In this document: positions 8,934 through 16,719 of the stretch, piece after piece | Numbering within the stretch: position 1 is the stretch's first letter | How the letters are laid out: every line of letters begins with the position of its first letter | NCBI GenBank assembly: GCA_036013055.1 | Contig: DASCQM010000006.1 | Coordinates: forward strand, 124,001-188,000 | Length of the DNA stretch: 64,000 nucleotides | Reading direction: 5' to 3' | Source of the DNA: SHYR01 sp036013055 | GTDB taxonomy: Bacteria; Chloroflexota; Dehalococcoidia; UBA2979 | Translations under genes and position numbers: made by a program | The notes under the pieces: generated by a model | The model's database searches: none | What the model was told of the DNA's origin: nothing | Seen by the model: the letters and a program-made list of their open reading frames with translations, nothing else

Positions 8934-9407
8934 TCAGATGCTCGCGCTCTCGTTCGCGTCGGGGGTGATCGCGGGCGTGGCGTCGGGGCTCGAATCCTCG
9001 ACGGCGTCGCTCACGGCGTTGTTCATCGCGATGTCGATGGTGGAGCCGTCGACGTCGGCGGCCTCGGAGTCGTTCTCCCACACGGGCTCGCCCATGCCAG
9101 GCAGCCCGCTCATGTCCTTCAGCGAACCCAGTTCCTTGGCGAATCCGACAAACGCGAAGTTCACCGCGAATGCCGCCAGCCACGGGGGGACGTGCAGCCA
9201 TGACCACGGCGCGCTGGTGACGCGCATCGCCGCGAAGATGCCGGGCGCGATATCACGAGGGTGGAGGTCGATTCCGTCGAGGTTGATCTGCGAGGGCTCT
9301 TCGCCGGCTGCTTGCTGCTTGCGAACGTCGGCGGCGATGCGCCCCGCGGCGGCACCAAGAACACCAAACATGACCGCGATCAGTAGCTGTCGAAGGCGAC
9401 GGAGCAT
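8934..9407 (-). CDS. Small membrane-anchored protein of unknown function
   Basis: No family recognised. The chosen ATG at 9407 gives 157 residues and places a positively charged stretch (MLRRLRQ) before a hydrophobic segment (about 8-22), as expected for a signal anchor; the frame stays open for 40 more codons upstream but that part overlaps the divergent MFS gene. A second hydrophobic stretch (about 70-86, PPWLAAFAVNFAFVGFA) follows. The C-terminal 50 residues are acidic and low-complexity (Asp/Ala/Ser/Pro). Probably a bitopic or two-pass membrane protein. Confidence 0.6.
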   Translation of the reverse strand: MLRRLRQLLIAVMFGVLGAAAGRIAADVRKQQAAGEEPSQINLDGIDLHPRDIAPGIFAAMRVTSAPWSWLHVPPWLAAFAVNFAFVGFAKELGSLKDMSGLPGMGEPVWENDSEAADVDGSTIDIAMNNAVSDAVEDSSPDATPAITPDANESASI

Positions 9408-9435
9408 CTGTGACTTCCCCCGCCTCGAACAGTAG

Positions 9436-10830
9436 GTGAGCGGTCGCGCGGTGGTCAACCGCGCGATGCCGGACCGAGCTAGACTGGCCGCGGGACACGG
9501 TTCGCACGATGGATCGACGCTCGACATCGGCCCTCTGGATCGGGGGAACGCGCTGCAATCCTCCAGCCTTCTGCCCGGTCGGTCGCGCTTCTTCTACGGC
9601 TGGGTGATCGTCACCGTCTCCGGCATCGTCGCGTTCACGTCGACCGCGTTCTTCAATCCGGTGCTCAGTGTCTTTTTCGGGCCGCTCTCCGATCAGTTCG
9701 GCTGGACCCGCGGCGAGATGTCGCTGGCCGTGACGATCGGCAGTGCGGCGGCGGCGCTCGCCTCGCCCGGCATCGGCTGGACGCTCGACCGCTGGGGCGG
9801 ACGCTGGGTGATGGTCGCGAGCGGTCTGGCGATGGGTGGCTGTCTCTTCGTGCTGAGCGGGATGACGGCGCTCTGGCAGTACTACGTCTTCTACTCGATC
9901 GGTCGAGCGCTCGCGCAGGGCGTGATCAACGCCTCGATCTTTATCTCGGTCGCGAACTGGTTCGTGCGCCGTCGCCCCTTCGCGGTGGCGCTCGTCTCGA
10001 CTGGTCAGCGAGCGGGTCTCGCCACGCTGCCGCTGCTGGCCGCGCTGGTGATCGGCAGTGGCGGCTGGCGCGTCGGCTTCACCGTGCTGGCGGTGGTTGT
10101 GCTCGCGGTCGGCGTGCTGCCGCCGCTGCTGCTGATGAAGCGACGGCCCGAGGATGTCGGACTGCGCCCCGACGGCGACGCCGAGCCGATCGAGGGCGAG
10201 GAGGCACTGCCGGCTGCCGCCGACGTGAGCTGGTCGTTGCGCGACGCGGCGCGTACGCGGGCCTACTGGCTGGTCGGTTTCGCGATCGGGCTGCTGATGT
10301 TCTGCGCCGGGTCGGTCAATCTGCACCAGATCCCGCACATGGTGGGCAACGGCCTGAGCACGGCCGAGGCCGCGGGGATCGTCGCGATCTTCTCCGTCGT
10401 CGCTGCCGGTGGCGGGCTCCTCGGCGGCGCGATCGCGACCCGGCTCTCCACGCAGCGCACGATGGCGCTGTCGCTGCTCGGGCAGGCGGGCGGGGTCATG
10501 CTGCTGATGGCCGTCGACGACCTGCCGAGCGCGCTGATCTACGCGGTCGCTTACGGGCTCTGCTTCGGGACGACGGTGACACTGAGCCAGGTGATCTACG
10601 CCGACTACTTCGGACGGCTCTCACTCGGCGTGATCCGCGGATCGTTCCAGCCCGTGCAGCTCGCGTTTAACGCCGCCGGGCCGTGGCTGGGTGGCTACTG
10701 GTTCGACCAGACGGGCTCATATACCTCGGTCTTCACGCTCTTCGCGGCGCTCTTCGTGCTCGCGTCGATCTTCGTCGCGCTTGCGACGGTGCCGCGGGCT
10801 GCCGAGGTCGAGGCACCGCGTCGCGCCTGA
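9436..10830 (+). CDS. MFS transporter (monocarboxylate/oxalate-type superfamily branch)
   Basis: Up to 464 residues. The first membrane segment starts at FFYGWVIVTVSG (about residue 51), a hallmark of the MCT/OFA-like branch of MFS, with about 12 hydrophobic spans and a central hydrophilic loop (RRPEDVGLRPDG). Likely a proton-linked transporter of an organic anion; the substrate is unknown. The start is uncertain: GTG 9436 gives the longest product, ATG 9466 is an alternative, and the first 45 residues look non-conserved. It is divergent from the small membrane protein gene and related in core sequence to the transporter at 26517. Confidence 0.85.
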   Translation: MSGRAVVNRAMPDRARLAAGHGSHDGSTLDIGPLDRGNALQSSSLLPGRSRFFYGWVIVTVSGIVAFTSTAFFNPVLSVFFGPLSDQFGWTRGEMSLAVTIGSAAAALASPGIGWTLDRWGGRWVMVASGLAMGGCLFVLSGMTALWQYYVFYSIGRALAQGVINASIFISVANWFVRRRPFAVALVSTGQRAGLATLPLLAALVIGSGGWRVGFTVLAVVVLAVGVLPPLLLMKRRPEDVGLRPDGDAEPIEGEEALPAAADVSWSLRDAARTRAYWLVGFAIGLLMFCAGSVNLHQIPHMVGNGLSTAEAAGIVAIFSVVAAGGGLLGGAIATRLSTQRTMALSLLGQAGGVMLLMAVDDLPSALIYAVAYGLCFGTTVTLSQVIYADYFGRLSLGVIRGSFQPVQLAFNAAGPWLGGYWFDQTGSYTSVFTLFAALFVLASIFVALATVPRAAEVEAPRRA

Positions 10831-10839
10831 CGCCCGCGT

Positions 10840-12147
10840 CTAGCGGCAGAAGCCTTCGATCGTGTGCTCCGGATTCGCGTACCCGTAGTCCCAGATCCGT
10901 CCGAAGCTGGCGCTGCGGGAGCGCAGATAGACCTCCGCCCGCTCGCACGCCTGGGCGAACGACTCGTCGTTCAGCAGCGAATCGAGGTAGACCGCCGACG
11001 TGACGCCGTGCAGCGAGACCGGGTACTGGTCGAACGCGCGCTCGAAGAGCACGCGCGCTTCCACAACGTTGCCGAGCCGCAGCAGCGAGAGTCCGGCGCG
11101 AAAGATCGAGTACGGCGCGAGCTCGCCACGGCCCGGCGTCTGGCCGCTCTCGACGCGCCAGTCGGCGAGCGAGGAGTTGGTGGCAAGCCCCTCGTAGCGC
11201 TCGCGAGCGGCGGTGTAGTCGGCTCCCGCGAAGAGTGTGTCGGCGTCCGCGATCGCGTGGATCAAGTACTGCGGCGCCTCGGTCTCATCGACGACGAAAA
11301 ACTTCAGTCCCGACCAGTAGATGCGACGTTCGAGCGATCTCGGCGGTCCCGCGCCCGCGCTCGCGACCACGCCGCCACGAACGACGAGGTCGAGCGTGCC
11401 ATCGCCCGTGACGTCTTCCACGACTGGCGGCTCGGTGCCCTCCAGCGCGATGTCGCGCGGTCCGAGATCCTCGAAGCTTCCGCGGTGCGCGCTCAGGATC
11501 AGGAAGTCGGTCGAGCAGGTTGCCGCGCTACAGCTCTCTGTGGAGACCACGATGTCCGCCAGCCTATCGCCGGTGAGATCGTCTCCGGTCACGATGCGCA
11601 CCCCTGAAAGCACGGTGCCGGAGAACGAGCGCGCCGAACCGATCAGGCGTCGGCCGTTGCCGCTGTCGTCGAAGACCCAGACATCCCCCGGCGGATCCTG
11701 CTCACGTTCCACCGTGACGAGCAGGGCCAGCTCTTCGCCGCCGTCACCGTCCATGTCCGCGACGACGCACTGGATGCCCTCGCTCATCGCGAGACCCCAC
11801 CCGTCGATCAGCTCGGGCAGGCAACGGTCGATGTCACCACTGCCACCGGCGAGGTAGGGGACAAGCAAATTCGCCCCGGCAAAGACGTTGTCCGGCACGG
11901 AGGGCAGAATCGCCGTTGGTCCGGCTGTTGGTGTGGCCGTCGATGATGTCGGTGTCTCGGGAGTGCCCGGACCGGTCGGGGTGGTGGCGACCTCCGGCGT
12001 CCGCGTGATCGCCACGATCACGACGTCGCTATCGTCCCCGCAGGCGCTCGCCAGCAGCGCCAGGGCGGCGATCAGGATCGCGAACGCACGCCAGCGCGGT
12101 GGGCGTCGACGTGACGCGGGCGGGGCAGTCAGAAATCGGCTCGGCAT
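10840..12147 (-). CDS. Lipoprotein with FG-GAP/VCBS-like repeats and a helical C terminus
   Basis: A 435-residue exported lipoprotein. Hydrophobic signal peptide at about 20-35 ends in the lipobox LLASAC, followed by a Thr/Pro/Ala linker (about 50-85). At least three calcium-binding-like repeats typical of FG-GAP/VCBS propellers follow: DMDGDGGEEL, DLTGDRLADI and DVTGDGTLDL. The last 130 residues look helical (FRAGLSLLRLGNVVEARVLFERA), reminiscent of tetratricopeptides. A surface binding or monitoring role is plausible but unproven. It converges on the MFS gene, with 9 bases between the stops. Confidence 0.75.
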   Translation of the reverse strand: MPSRFLTAPPASRRRPPRWRAFAILIAALALLASACGDDSDVVIVAITRTPEVATTPTGPGTPETPTSSTATPTAGPTAILPSVPDNVFAGANLLVPYLAGGSGDIDRCLPELIDGWGLAMSEGIQCVVADMDGDGGEELALLVTVEREQDPPGDVWVFDDSGNGRRLIGSARSFSGTVLSGVRIVTGDDLTGDRLADIVVSTESCSAATCSTDFLILSAHRGSFEDLGPRDIALEGTEPPVVEDVTGDGTLDLVVRGGVVASAGAGPPRSLERRIYWSGLKFFVVDETEAPQYLIHAIADADTLFAGADYTAARERYEGLATNSSLADWRVESGQTPGRGELAPYSIFRAGLSLLRLGNVVEARVLFERAFDQYPVSLHGVTSAVYLDSLLNDESFAQACERAEVYLRSRSASFGRIWDYGYANPEHTIEGFCR

Positions 12148-12209
12148 CGGTGATCGAGCCTAACAGGGTGACGCTTCAGGGGGTCGGCGGGCCAACAATT
12201 CAGTGTGTT

Positions 12210-12242
12210 TCAGGCTCGAATCAGACTCGATTCAGACTCGGA
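12210..12242. repeat. Three tandem 11-bp direct repeats (candidate activator site)
   Basis: Three contiguous copies read TCAGGCTCGAA, TCAGACTCGAT and TCAGACTCGGA (12210-12220, 12221-12231, 12232-12242). The 11-bp period keeps copies on one face of the helix, as in PhoB/OmpR-family sites. The array ends 22 bases before a promoter-like -35 upstream of the aquaporin gene. Confidence 0.7.
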
Positions 12243-12264
12243 GACGGCCAAATAGGTAAACGTG

Positions 12265-12293
12265 TTGACTTGTTAGCCATTCTATGGTCTATT
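12265..12293 (+). promoter_or_regulatory. Sigma-70-like promoter for aquaporin gene
   Basis: TTGACT (12265-12270) is separated by 17 bases from TCTATT (12288-12293), which is preceded by TGG, making an extended -10. The stretch is locally AT-rich in a GC-rich genome and lies about 50 bases before the aquaporin start. Transcription would begin near 12300. Confidence 0.6.
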
Positions 12294-12345
12294 TCATCCA
12301 CGAATCCCGCCCGTTGATGGCGGCGGGTGCGGAGTGGGGCTGTTG

Positions 12346-13041
12346 ATGCAGGCGCAACTGGACTGGCGGAAACTCTCCGCCGAGGCCGTTGGCACCTTCG
12401 CACTGATCTTCATCGGTGCGGGCTCGATCATCATGAGCGGCGGCGACATCGTCGCTGTCGCCTTCGCCCACGGCCTCGTGATCGCCACGATGGTCTCCGC
12501 AATGGGTCACGTCTCGGGCGGCCTCTTCAATCCAGCGCTCACGCTCGGGCTGTGGGCGACCCGCCGCATGGGCCACGCCGATACCGCCAGCTACATCGTT
12601 GTTCAACTCGCGGGCGCGGCCATCGCGGGCTTCGCGCTGCTCGCGCTCTTCCCGGAAGTGCGCGTCGACGCCGTCGCACTCGGTACGCCCGCGCTCGGAG
12701 CCGGCACGACGGTGCTGCAGGCGATTGTGATTGAAGCGATCCTCACCGCGTTCCTGATGGTTGCCGTCTTCGGCACCGCAGTCGACTCACGAGGGCCGAA
12801 CATCGGCGGTCTTGGCATCGGCCTCGTGATCACGATGGACATCTTCGCCGGTGGACCACTGACCGGTGCGGCGATGAATCCGGCTCGTACCTTTGGCCCG
12901 GCGCTCGCGCAGGGTTTCTGGACCGACCATGCCGTCTACTGGATTGGACCAATCATCGGCGCCGTCTTGGCAGCGCTGTTCTACCACTACGTACTAATGG
13001 ACGACGCTGAGCGCACGAGCGCGACTGCGTCAGCGGCTTAG
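12346..13041 (+). CDS. Aquaporin / major intrinsic protein family channel
   Basis: A 231-residue six-span channel from ATG 12346, with GGAG 12 bases upstream; a GTG at 12334 would add four residues. Both half-helix NPA motifs are present: FNPALT (NPA about 62-64) and MNPARTFGP (NPA about 178-180), followed by the selectivity-filter Arg. The residue before the first NPA motif is Phe rather than the usual His, and the preceding loop is Gly-rich (HVSGGL), so water, glycerol or another small solute may be the substrate. It has its own promoter, upstream repeats and downstream terminator, so it looks like a monocistronic, regulated unit. Confidence 0.9.
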   Translation: MQAQLDWRKLSAEAVGTFALIFIGAGSIIMSGGDIVAVAFAHGLVIATMVSAMGHVSGGLFNPALTLGLWATRRMGHADTASYIVVQLAGAAIAGFALLALFPEVRVDAVALGTPALGAGTTVLQAIVIEAILTAFLMVAVFGTAVDSRGPNIGGLGIGLVITMDIFAGGPLTGAAMNPARTFGPALAQGFWTDHAVYWIGPIIGAVLAALFYHYVLMDDAERTSATASAA

Positions 13042-13160
13042 GAGAACTTGTCTGGAGTGACCTGAGTTGCAAGGTGTACCGCCCGATGGCGGACGGTGCG
13101 CCCTTAAATCTTGAGACCAACATCTGCCGAACAACCCCCGCCGCCGGCAGATGATGGTTA
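13042..13160 (+). ncRNA. Structured RNA region downstream of aquaporin gene (unclassified)
   Basis: Two strong hairpins precede the terminator. The first pairs GGTGTA (13073-13078) with TGCGCC (13097-13102) around an inner CCGCC/GGCGG stem with a 4-base loop. The second pairs ACCA-A-CATCTGCCG (13116-13129) with CGGCAGATG-A-TGGT (13145-13158), 13 pairs with one A-A mismatch and a 15-base loop. No known RNA class was recognised. It may be a 3' UTR structure of the aquaporin mRNA or an independent small RNA. Confidence 0.4.
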
Positions 13161-13195
13161 GGGAGCGGGCCTCAAAGGCCCGCTCCCGTCTTTTT
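13161..13195 (+). terminator. Rho-independent terminator
   Basis: A perfect 11-bp stem GGGAGCGGGCC / GGCCCGCTCCC with loop TCAAA (13161-13187) is followed by GTCTTTTT. The T-run is on the plus strand, so it ends the aquaporin transcript and any RNA between 13042 and 13160. Confidence 0.92.
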
Positions 13196-13232
13196 GCCCT
13201 GTGACAGCGCCCAGTGGCCGCCAACGATGGAC

Positions 13233-13682
13233 CTATTGCAGTCCCGTTGAGCCGTGCCCGCCGACTCCACGCTCGGTCTCGTCGAGCGACTCCGCCTCCT
13301 GCCAGACGACGTCAGTCAGCCGCGAGACGACGATCTGCGCGATGCGATCCCCGTCCTTGACCTCGAACGTTCCGACGTCGGGCAGGCAGTAGAGCGTGAC
13401 GTGTAGCTCGCCGCGGTAGTCGGCGTCGATCGTGCCGAGCATGCCGATCACGCCGCGCGCGAAGAGCCCGGAGCGAGGGCGGATCTGCACGTCTGCACCG
13501 GCCGGCGCGGCGACGGCGATACCCGTGGGCACGCTCACCGGCGATTGGCCGATCGTGATGCTGCCGCCTTCGATCGATGCGTGCAGGTCGTAGCCGCTCG
13601 CCAGTGACGTCTGGCGCTCGGGCACCAGTGCACCGGCGCGCAGGCGCGTGAATCGCAGCTCGATCGATGTTGCCGATGTCAT
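13233..13682 (-). CDS. dut: dUTP diphosphatase
   Basis: A 149-residue trimeric-type dUTPase that hydrolyses dUTP to dUMP, supplying the thymidylate pathway and keeping uracil out of DNA. All five motifs are present: SGYDLHA (I), RPRSGLF (II), GTIDADYRGELHV (III), GDRIAQIV (IV) and RGVGGHGSTG (V, where His replaces the usual Phe). The product pairs logically with the ThyX gene elsewhere in the window. Start ATG at 13682. Confidence 0.95.
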   Translation of the reverse strand: MTSATSIELRFTRLRAGALVPERQTSLASGYDLHASIEGGSITIGQSPVSVPTGIAVAAPAGADVQIRPRSGLFARGVIGMLGTIDADYRGELHVTLYCLPDVGTFEVKDGDRIAQIVVSRLTDVVWQEAESLDETERGVGGHGSTGLQ

Positions 13683-13834
13683 GGCAGGCTCCGCGCAGAC
13701 GAGTCTCAGGGGCGTTCACCGAACGCTAACAGCGGTCGTGGGGCAGGGGGTGGTGAACGATCGACGTTCTTTCCACGACGCATGAAAACGCGACGCGCAG
13801 GGGCGTCGACTGGAGCGGATGAGGCGGCGGCGGG

Positions 13835-14356
13835 CTATTCGGCGGCGGCGGCCTGGCGGTCGCGTGCGGTCTGAATGCCACGACCCTTCTTCGGCGTGAG
13901 AATCTCTTCCGGGTAGATGCCCTTCTTCAGCATCTCCCGCGGCGGGTCGATGTAGATCGCGCTCCAGCCACATGAGGCCTCGCACTGGCGGCAGCCGGTG
14001 CACTTACGCTCGTCGACGGTCGAGATTCCGAAGAAGTCGTGGCTGTTCGGCGCGTCCTGCAGCGAGAGCGCGTCGAACGGGCAGACGCTGATGCAGAGTT
14101 CGCAGCCGGAGCCGATGCAGTTGGCTTCGATGATCTTCGCCAGAGGCAGTTCACGACGCGGGAAGGTGCGGCAGATGTCGCCGATGTCGTCGAGGATCGC
14201 TTCCGGCGGGCAGACTGCGCCGCAGGCACCACAGTCAATGCAGAGCACCGGGTTGATGATGTGCAGTTCGTTACGAATGCCGGAGATGGCGTCGGTCGGG
14301 CACTTGTTGGTGCACGCCGTGCACCCGATGCAGGTCTCGATGATCTTGTATGCCAA
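13835..14356 (-). CDS. Ferredoxin-like protein with four 4Fe-4S motifs
   Basis: A 173-residue cysteine-rich electron carrier. Four cluster motifs can be seen in order: CIGCTACTNKCP (about 9-20), CIDCGACGAVCP (39-50), CIGSGCELCISVCP with an extra residue in the spacing (about 80-93), and CTGCRQCEASCG (118-129). The C terminus is basic and Lys/Arg-rich. It could feed electrons to a dehydrogenase or monooxygenase; no partner oxidoreductase is adjacent, and a second small ferredoxin follows upstream on the same strand. Confidence 0.88.
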   Translation of the reverse strand: MAYKIIETCIGCTACTNKCPTDAISGIRNELHIINPVLCIDCGACGAVCPPEAILDDIGDICRTFPRRELPLAKIIEANCIGSGCELCISVCPFDALSLQDAPNSHDFFGISTVDERKCTGCRQCEASCGWSAIYIDPPREMLKKGIYPEEILTPKKGRGIQTARDRQAAAAE

Positions 14357-14452
14357 CGCCCTGCGCCCCTCGATCTCCCCGACTTACGCTCGACTCTAGC
14401 ATCGCCGAAATGCGGCAGCAAACGCCGGTACGGCAAGTCGTGTGGTCGTATG

Positions 14453-14698
14453 TCAGACTGCCTGCTGGTCGTCGACGAGCGCGAGCGCGCCGGCCGGGCA
14501 GAGTTCGACCGCCTGCTCCGCGCGCTCGATCAACTCGACGCCGGGCTCCCCGATCTTCGCGACCGGGAAGTCATCTTCGTCACGCTCGAAGAGTTCGGGG
14601 TGCAGGTAGCTGCACTGTCCGCTCTTCAGACACGCTCTGCGGTCGATCACGATCCTCACCGGATGCTCCCAACGCTCGCGAGGTACATCGTCCTTCAT
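14453..14698 (-). CDS. Small [3Fe-4S]-type ferredoxin
   Basis: An 81-residue ferredoxin with only three cluster cysteines: CLKSGQC (about 23 and 29) and ELCPAGAL (about 67). This pattern, with the second CxxC cysteine missing, is that of the [3Fe-4S] or variable-cluster ferredoxins that serve cytochrome P450s in actinobacteria and relatives. No P450 gene lies in the window, so the partner is unknown. It lies upstream of the four-cluster ferredoxin on the same strand, about 96 bases away. Confidence 0.85.
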   Translation of the reverse strand: MKDDVPRERWEHPVRIVIDRRACLKSGQCSYLHPELFERDEDDFPVAKIGEPGVELIERAEQAVELCPAGALALVDDQQAV

Positions 14699-14822
14699 TG
14701 CAGCGTATCGGTGCGCGAACCGTACCGTGGAACGGCTACGTGGCTACGAGAGGCGAGCGAGGACGGCGAATCATGCCACGACGAACCCAGCGGGTGTCGT
14801 CGCGACGCCTGACGGGACGGCG

Positions 14823-15188
14823 TTACGCCGCCTGCGCGGGCCAGAGGCGATCGACGAGCACGTTCACGTCGATCGGGGAGGGCATCACTTCGACGCCGGC
14901 GGCGTCCAGTTCTGAGTGGTCGAAGCCGGGCCCGGCGAGCGCGATCACATGCGTTCCGGGGACGGCGAGTCGCATGCGGATGGCGTAGTCGGTAACATCG
15001 CTTGAGTCGTCCCCACCGCAGAACACGTACGAATAGTTTGCCTTCACGGCCCAGTCCACGGAACGCTCGCGGTCGACGACGATGTCGACGACAAGTCCCA
15101 TTTCCTGCAGCACCAGTACCGTCGCGAGCGCTGCGCGCTCGTCGTCGATCGCGACCAGCGCGCTGCCATGCATACCCATCCGTGGCAT
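14823..15188 (-). CDS. Degenerate response-regulator receiver-like protein
   Basis: A 121-residue stand-alone domain with CheY-like order: an acidic pair in AIDDERAA (about 13-20), a central strand YVFCGGDD (about 54-61), VIALAGPG (about 80-87) and a final MPSPIDVNVLVDRL. The canonical Lys before Pro in the last motif (KPID) is Ser here, and the strand that should end in the phosphoacceptor Asp ends in Cys-Gly-Gly before two Asps. It is probably a receiver fold without normal phosphotransfer, perhaps a protein-interaction module. Fold assignment is by pattern only. Confidence 0.6.
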   Translation of the reverse strand: MPRMGMHGSALVAIDDERAALATVLVLQEMGLVVDIVVDRERSVDWAVKANYSYVFCGGDDSSDVTDYAIRMRLAVPGTHVIALAGPGFDHSELDAAGVEVMPSPIDVNVLVDRLWPAQAA

Positions 15189-15321
15189 CGTTTCGCCTTA
15201 CCCCTCAGGGGGATCGCTCTGGGGCGTCCCCGGCAACTGCTCTGATGTAGTTATCGACCAGAGATCCGCGACAAATAGGGAGTTTCTCTGTCAGATACGG
15301 TCAGACTGATAGCATGCGGCC

Positions 15322-16194
15322 ATGACTTCCACACGGCCTGCTACGCAAATTGGTGCCTTCGTCTCCTCGTCGGGCGGCATCTTCAACGCGATCGAGCGCG
15401 CCGAGGCGATCGAAGCCGAGGCCGTGATGACCTTCGGCTCGAATAACCGCACCTGGAAGAAGACGGTGCACAAGCCGGACGCGGTCCAGAAATTCCGTGA
15501 GCAGCACGAGGCATCGTCGATCGGTGAGGTATGGCTGCACAACATCTACCTTGCGAACCTGGCGACGGATAAGCCCGATCTGCTGGAGAAGTCCATCGAC
15601 TGCGTGATCAACGGCCTGACGGTTGCTGATGCGCTGGGCGCGAACGGCGTGATCCTGCACACCGGCTCGCACCAGGGGCGCGGCTTCGAGGCGATGCTGA
15701 GCCAGGTAGCCGAGTCGCTGACTCGGATCATCGACGAGTCGCCGGGCGACTCGATGCTGGCGCTGGAGAACGCGGCGGGGCAGGGCGGCGTGATCGGCAG
15801 TTCGTTCACGGAGCTGGGGACGATCCTGAAGACGGTGGCCTCGCCTCGGCTGGAGGTTTGTCTCGACACTTGCCACGCGTTCGCTGCGGGCTACGACATC
15901 TCCGATGCGAAGGCGATCGACGCGGTGCTGACTGAGTTCGACGACGAGATCGGCCTCGACCATCTCGTCGTACTGCACGCGAACGACTCGATGATGGAGC
16001 TCGGCGAGCATCGCGATCGCCACGACAACATCGGCGATGGGCACATCGGCACTGACGGTTTCACGGTGATGATGGAGCAGCCGGCATTGCAGGGCCGGGC
16101 GTGGCTACTGGAAGTGCCGGGCATCGAGGGTGACGGGCCGGACCTCGAGAACGTCGATCGCCTGAAGCGGATCCGCAACGGGGTGCTGGGCTAG
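15322..16194 (+). CDS. nfo: Endonuclease IV (AP endonuclease)
   Basis: A 290-residue TIM-barrel AP endonuclease that incises abasic sites in base-excision repair. Zinc-binding and family motifs are visible: LHTGSH (about 112-117), LENAAGQG (about 151-158), CLDTCHAFAAGYD (about 182-194), HANDS and DRHDNIGDGHIG (about 235-246), and an E in LLEVPG. The length is close to the E. coli protein (285). Two GTCAGA copies 10 bp apart (15290 and 15300) lie just upstream; their role is unknown. Confidence 0.94.
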   Translation: MTSTRPATQIGAFVSSSGGIFNAIERAEAIEAEAVMTFGSNNRTWKKTVHKPDAVQKFREQHEASSIGEVWLHNIYLANLATDKPDLLEKSIDCVINGLTVADALGANGVILHTGSHQGRGFEAMLSQVAESLTRIIDESPGDSMLALENAAGQGGVIGSSFTELGTILKTVASPRLEVCLDTCHAFAAGYDISDAKAIDAVLTEFDDEIGLDHLVVLHANDSMMELGEHRDRHDNIGDGHIGTDGFTVMMEQPALQGRAWLLEVPGIEGDGPDLENVDRLKRIRNGVLG

Positions 16195-16252
16195 TCGGCG
16201 TATAGGGCCCGCAGGCTCGTCGTAATGGGAGCCGGGGCACGGAAACGGTGCG

Positions 16253-16567
16253 CTAGGCGCGTCGGACGTTTCGAGGGTAGCCAGCGAGTCCGCGGTACTC
16301 GTCCTCCCAGTGGAGGATCTCCTCGACCAGCTCACGCGTGACGCCGCCGGTTTTGATCGGCACGCCCTCCTCTTCGAGGGGGGCCATCAGGTGCTCTGAC
16401 ATCGTCTTGTGGTCCATCAGCTCATCGTTGAGTTCGACGCGCAGCTTCTCTTCGTTCTCCATCACCACGTCGATCAACTCGGCAGCGATGAAGCCTCCGA
16501 GTTCCTCGGTCAGTTGCTCAGCGATCCAGTCGGCGCACTCGCCGGCCATCTTTTCGTCAAATGCCAT
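16253..16567 (-). CDS. Conserved-looking small acidic protein, function unknown
   Basis: A 104-residue acidic, mainly helical protein with no family recognised. It is rich in Glu, Leu and Met, has no signal peptide or membrane segment, and has a more basic C terminus (YPRNVRRA). The codon usage and strong amphipathic pattern (WIAEQLTEELGGFIAAELID) argue that it is real. It converges with nfo (stops 59 bases apart) and precedes nothing obvious on its strand. Confidence 0.65.
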   Translation of the reverse strand: MAFDEKMAGECADWIAEQLTEELGGFIAAELIDVVMENEEKLRVELNDELMDHKTMSEHLMAPLEEEGVPIKTGGVTRELVEEILHWEDEYRGLAGYPRNVRRA

Positions 16568-16652
16568 GTGGCGATGCTAGGCGAAGCAGGCAGTCACGAG
16601 CAATCCACCGAAGATGCGCCGACGCGGAGGCGACGCGCAGAGGTGATGCAGA

Positions 16653-16680
16653 GAGGCCGGGACCTCGCAGCCCCGGCCTC
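16653..16680 (-). terminator. Hairpin downstream of TPP lyase operon
   Basis: GAGGCCGGG (16653-16661) pairs with CCCGGCCTC (16672-16680) over a 10-base loop, about 40 bases beyond the stop of the leftward operon. The T-content after it on the minus strand is weak (CTCTCTGCATC), so it may be Rho-assisted or only a 3'-end stabiliser. Confidence 0.45.
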
Positions 16681-16719
16681 CGTCGATCTGTGCCTCTCTC
16701 GTCCAACCTCAGGTCGGAC

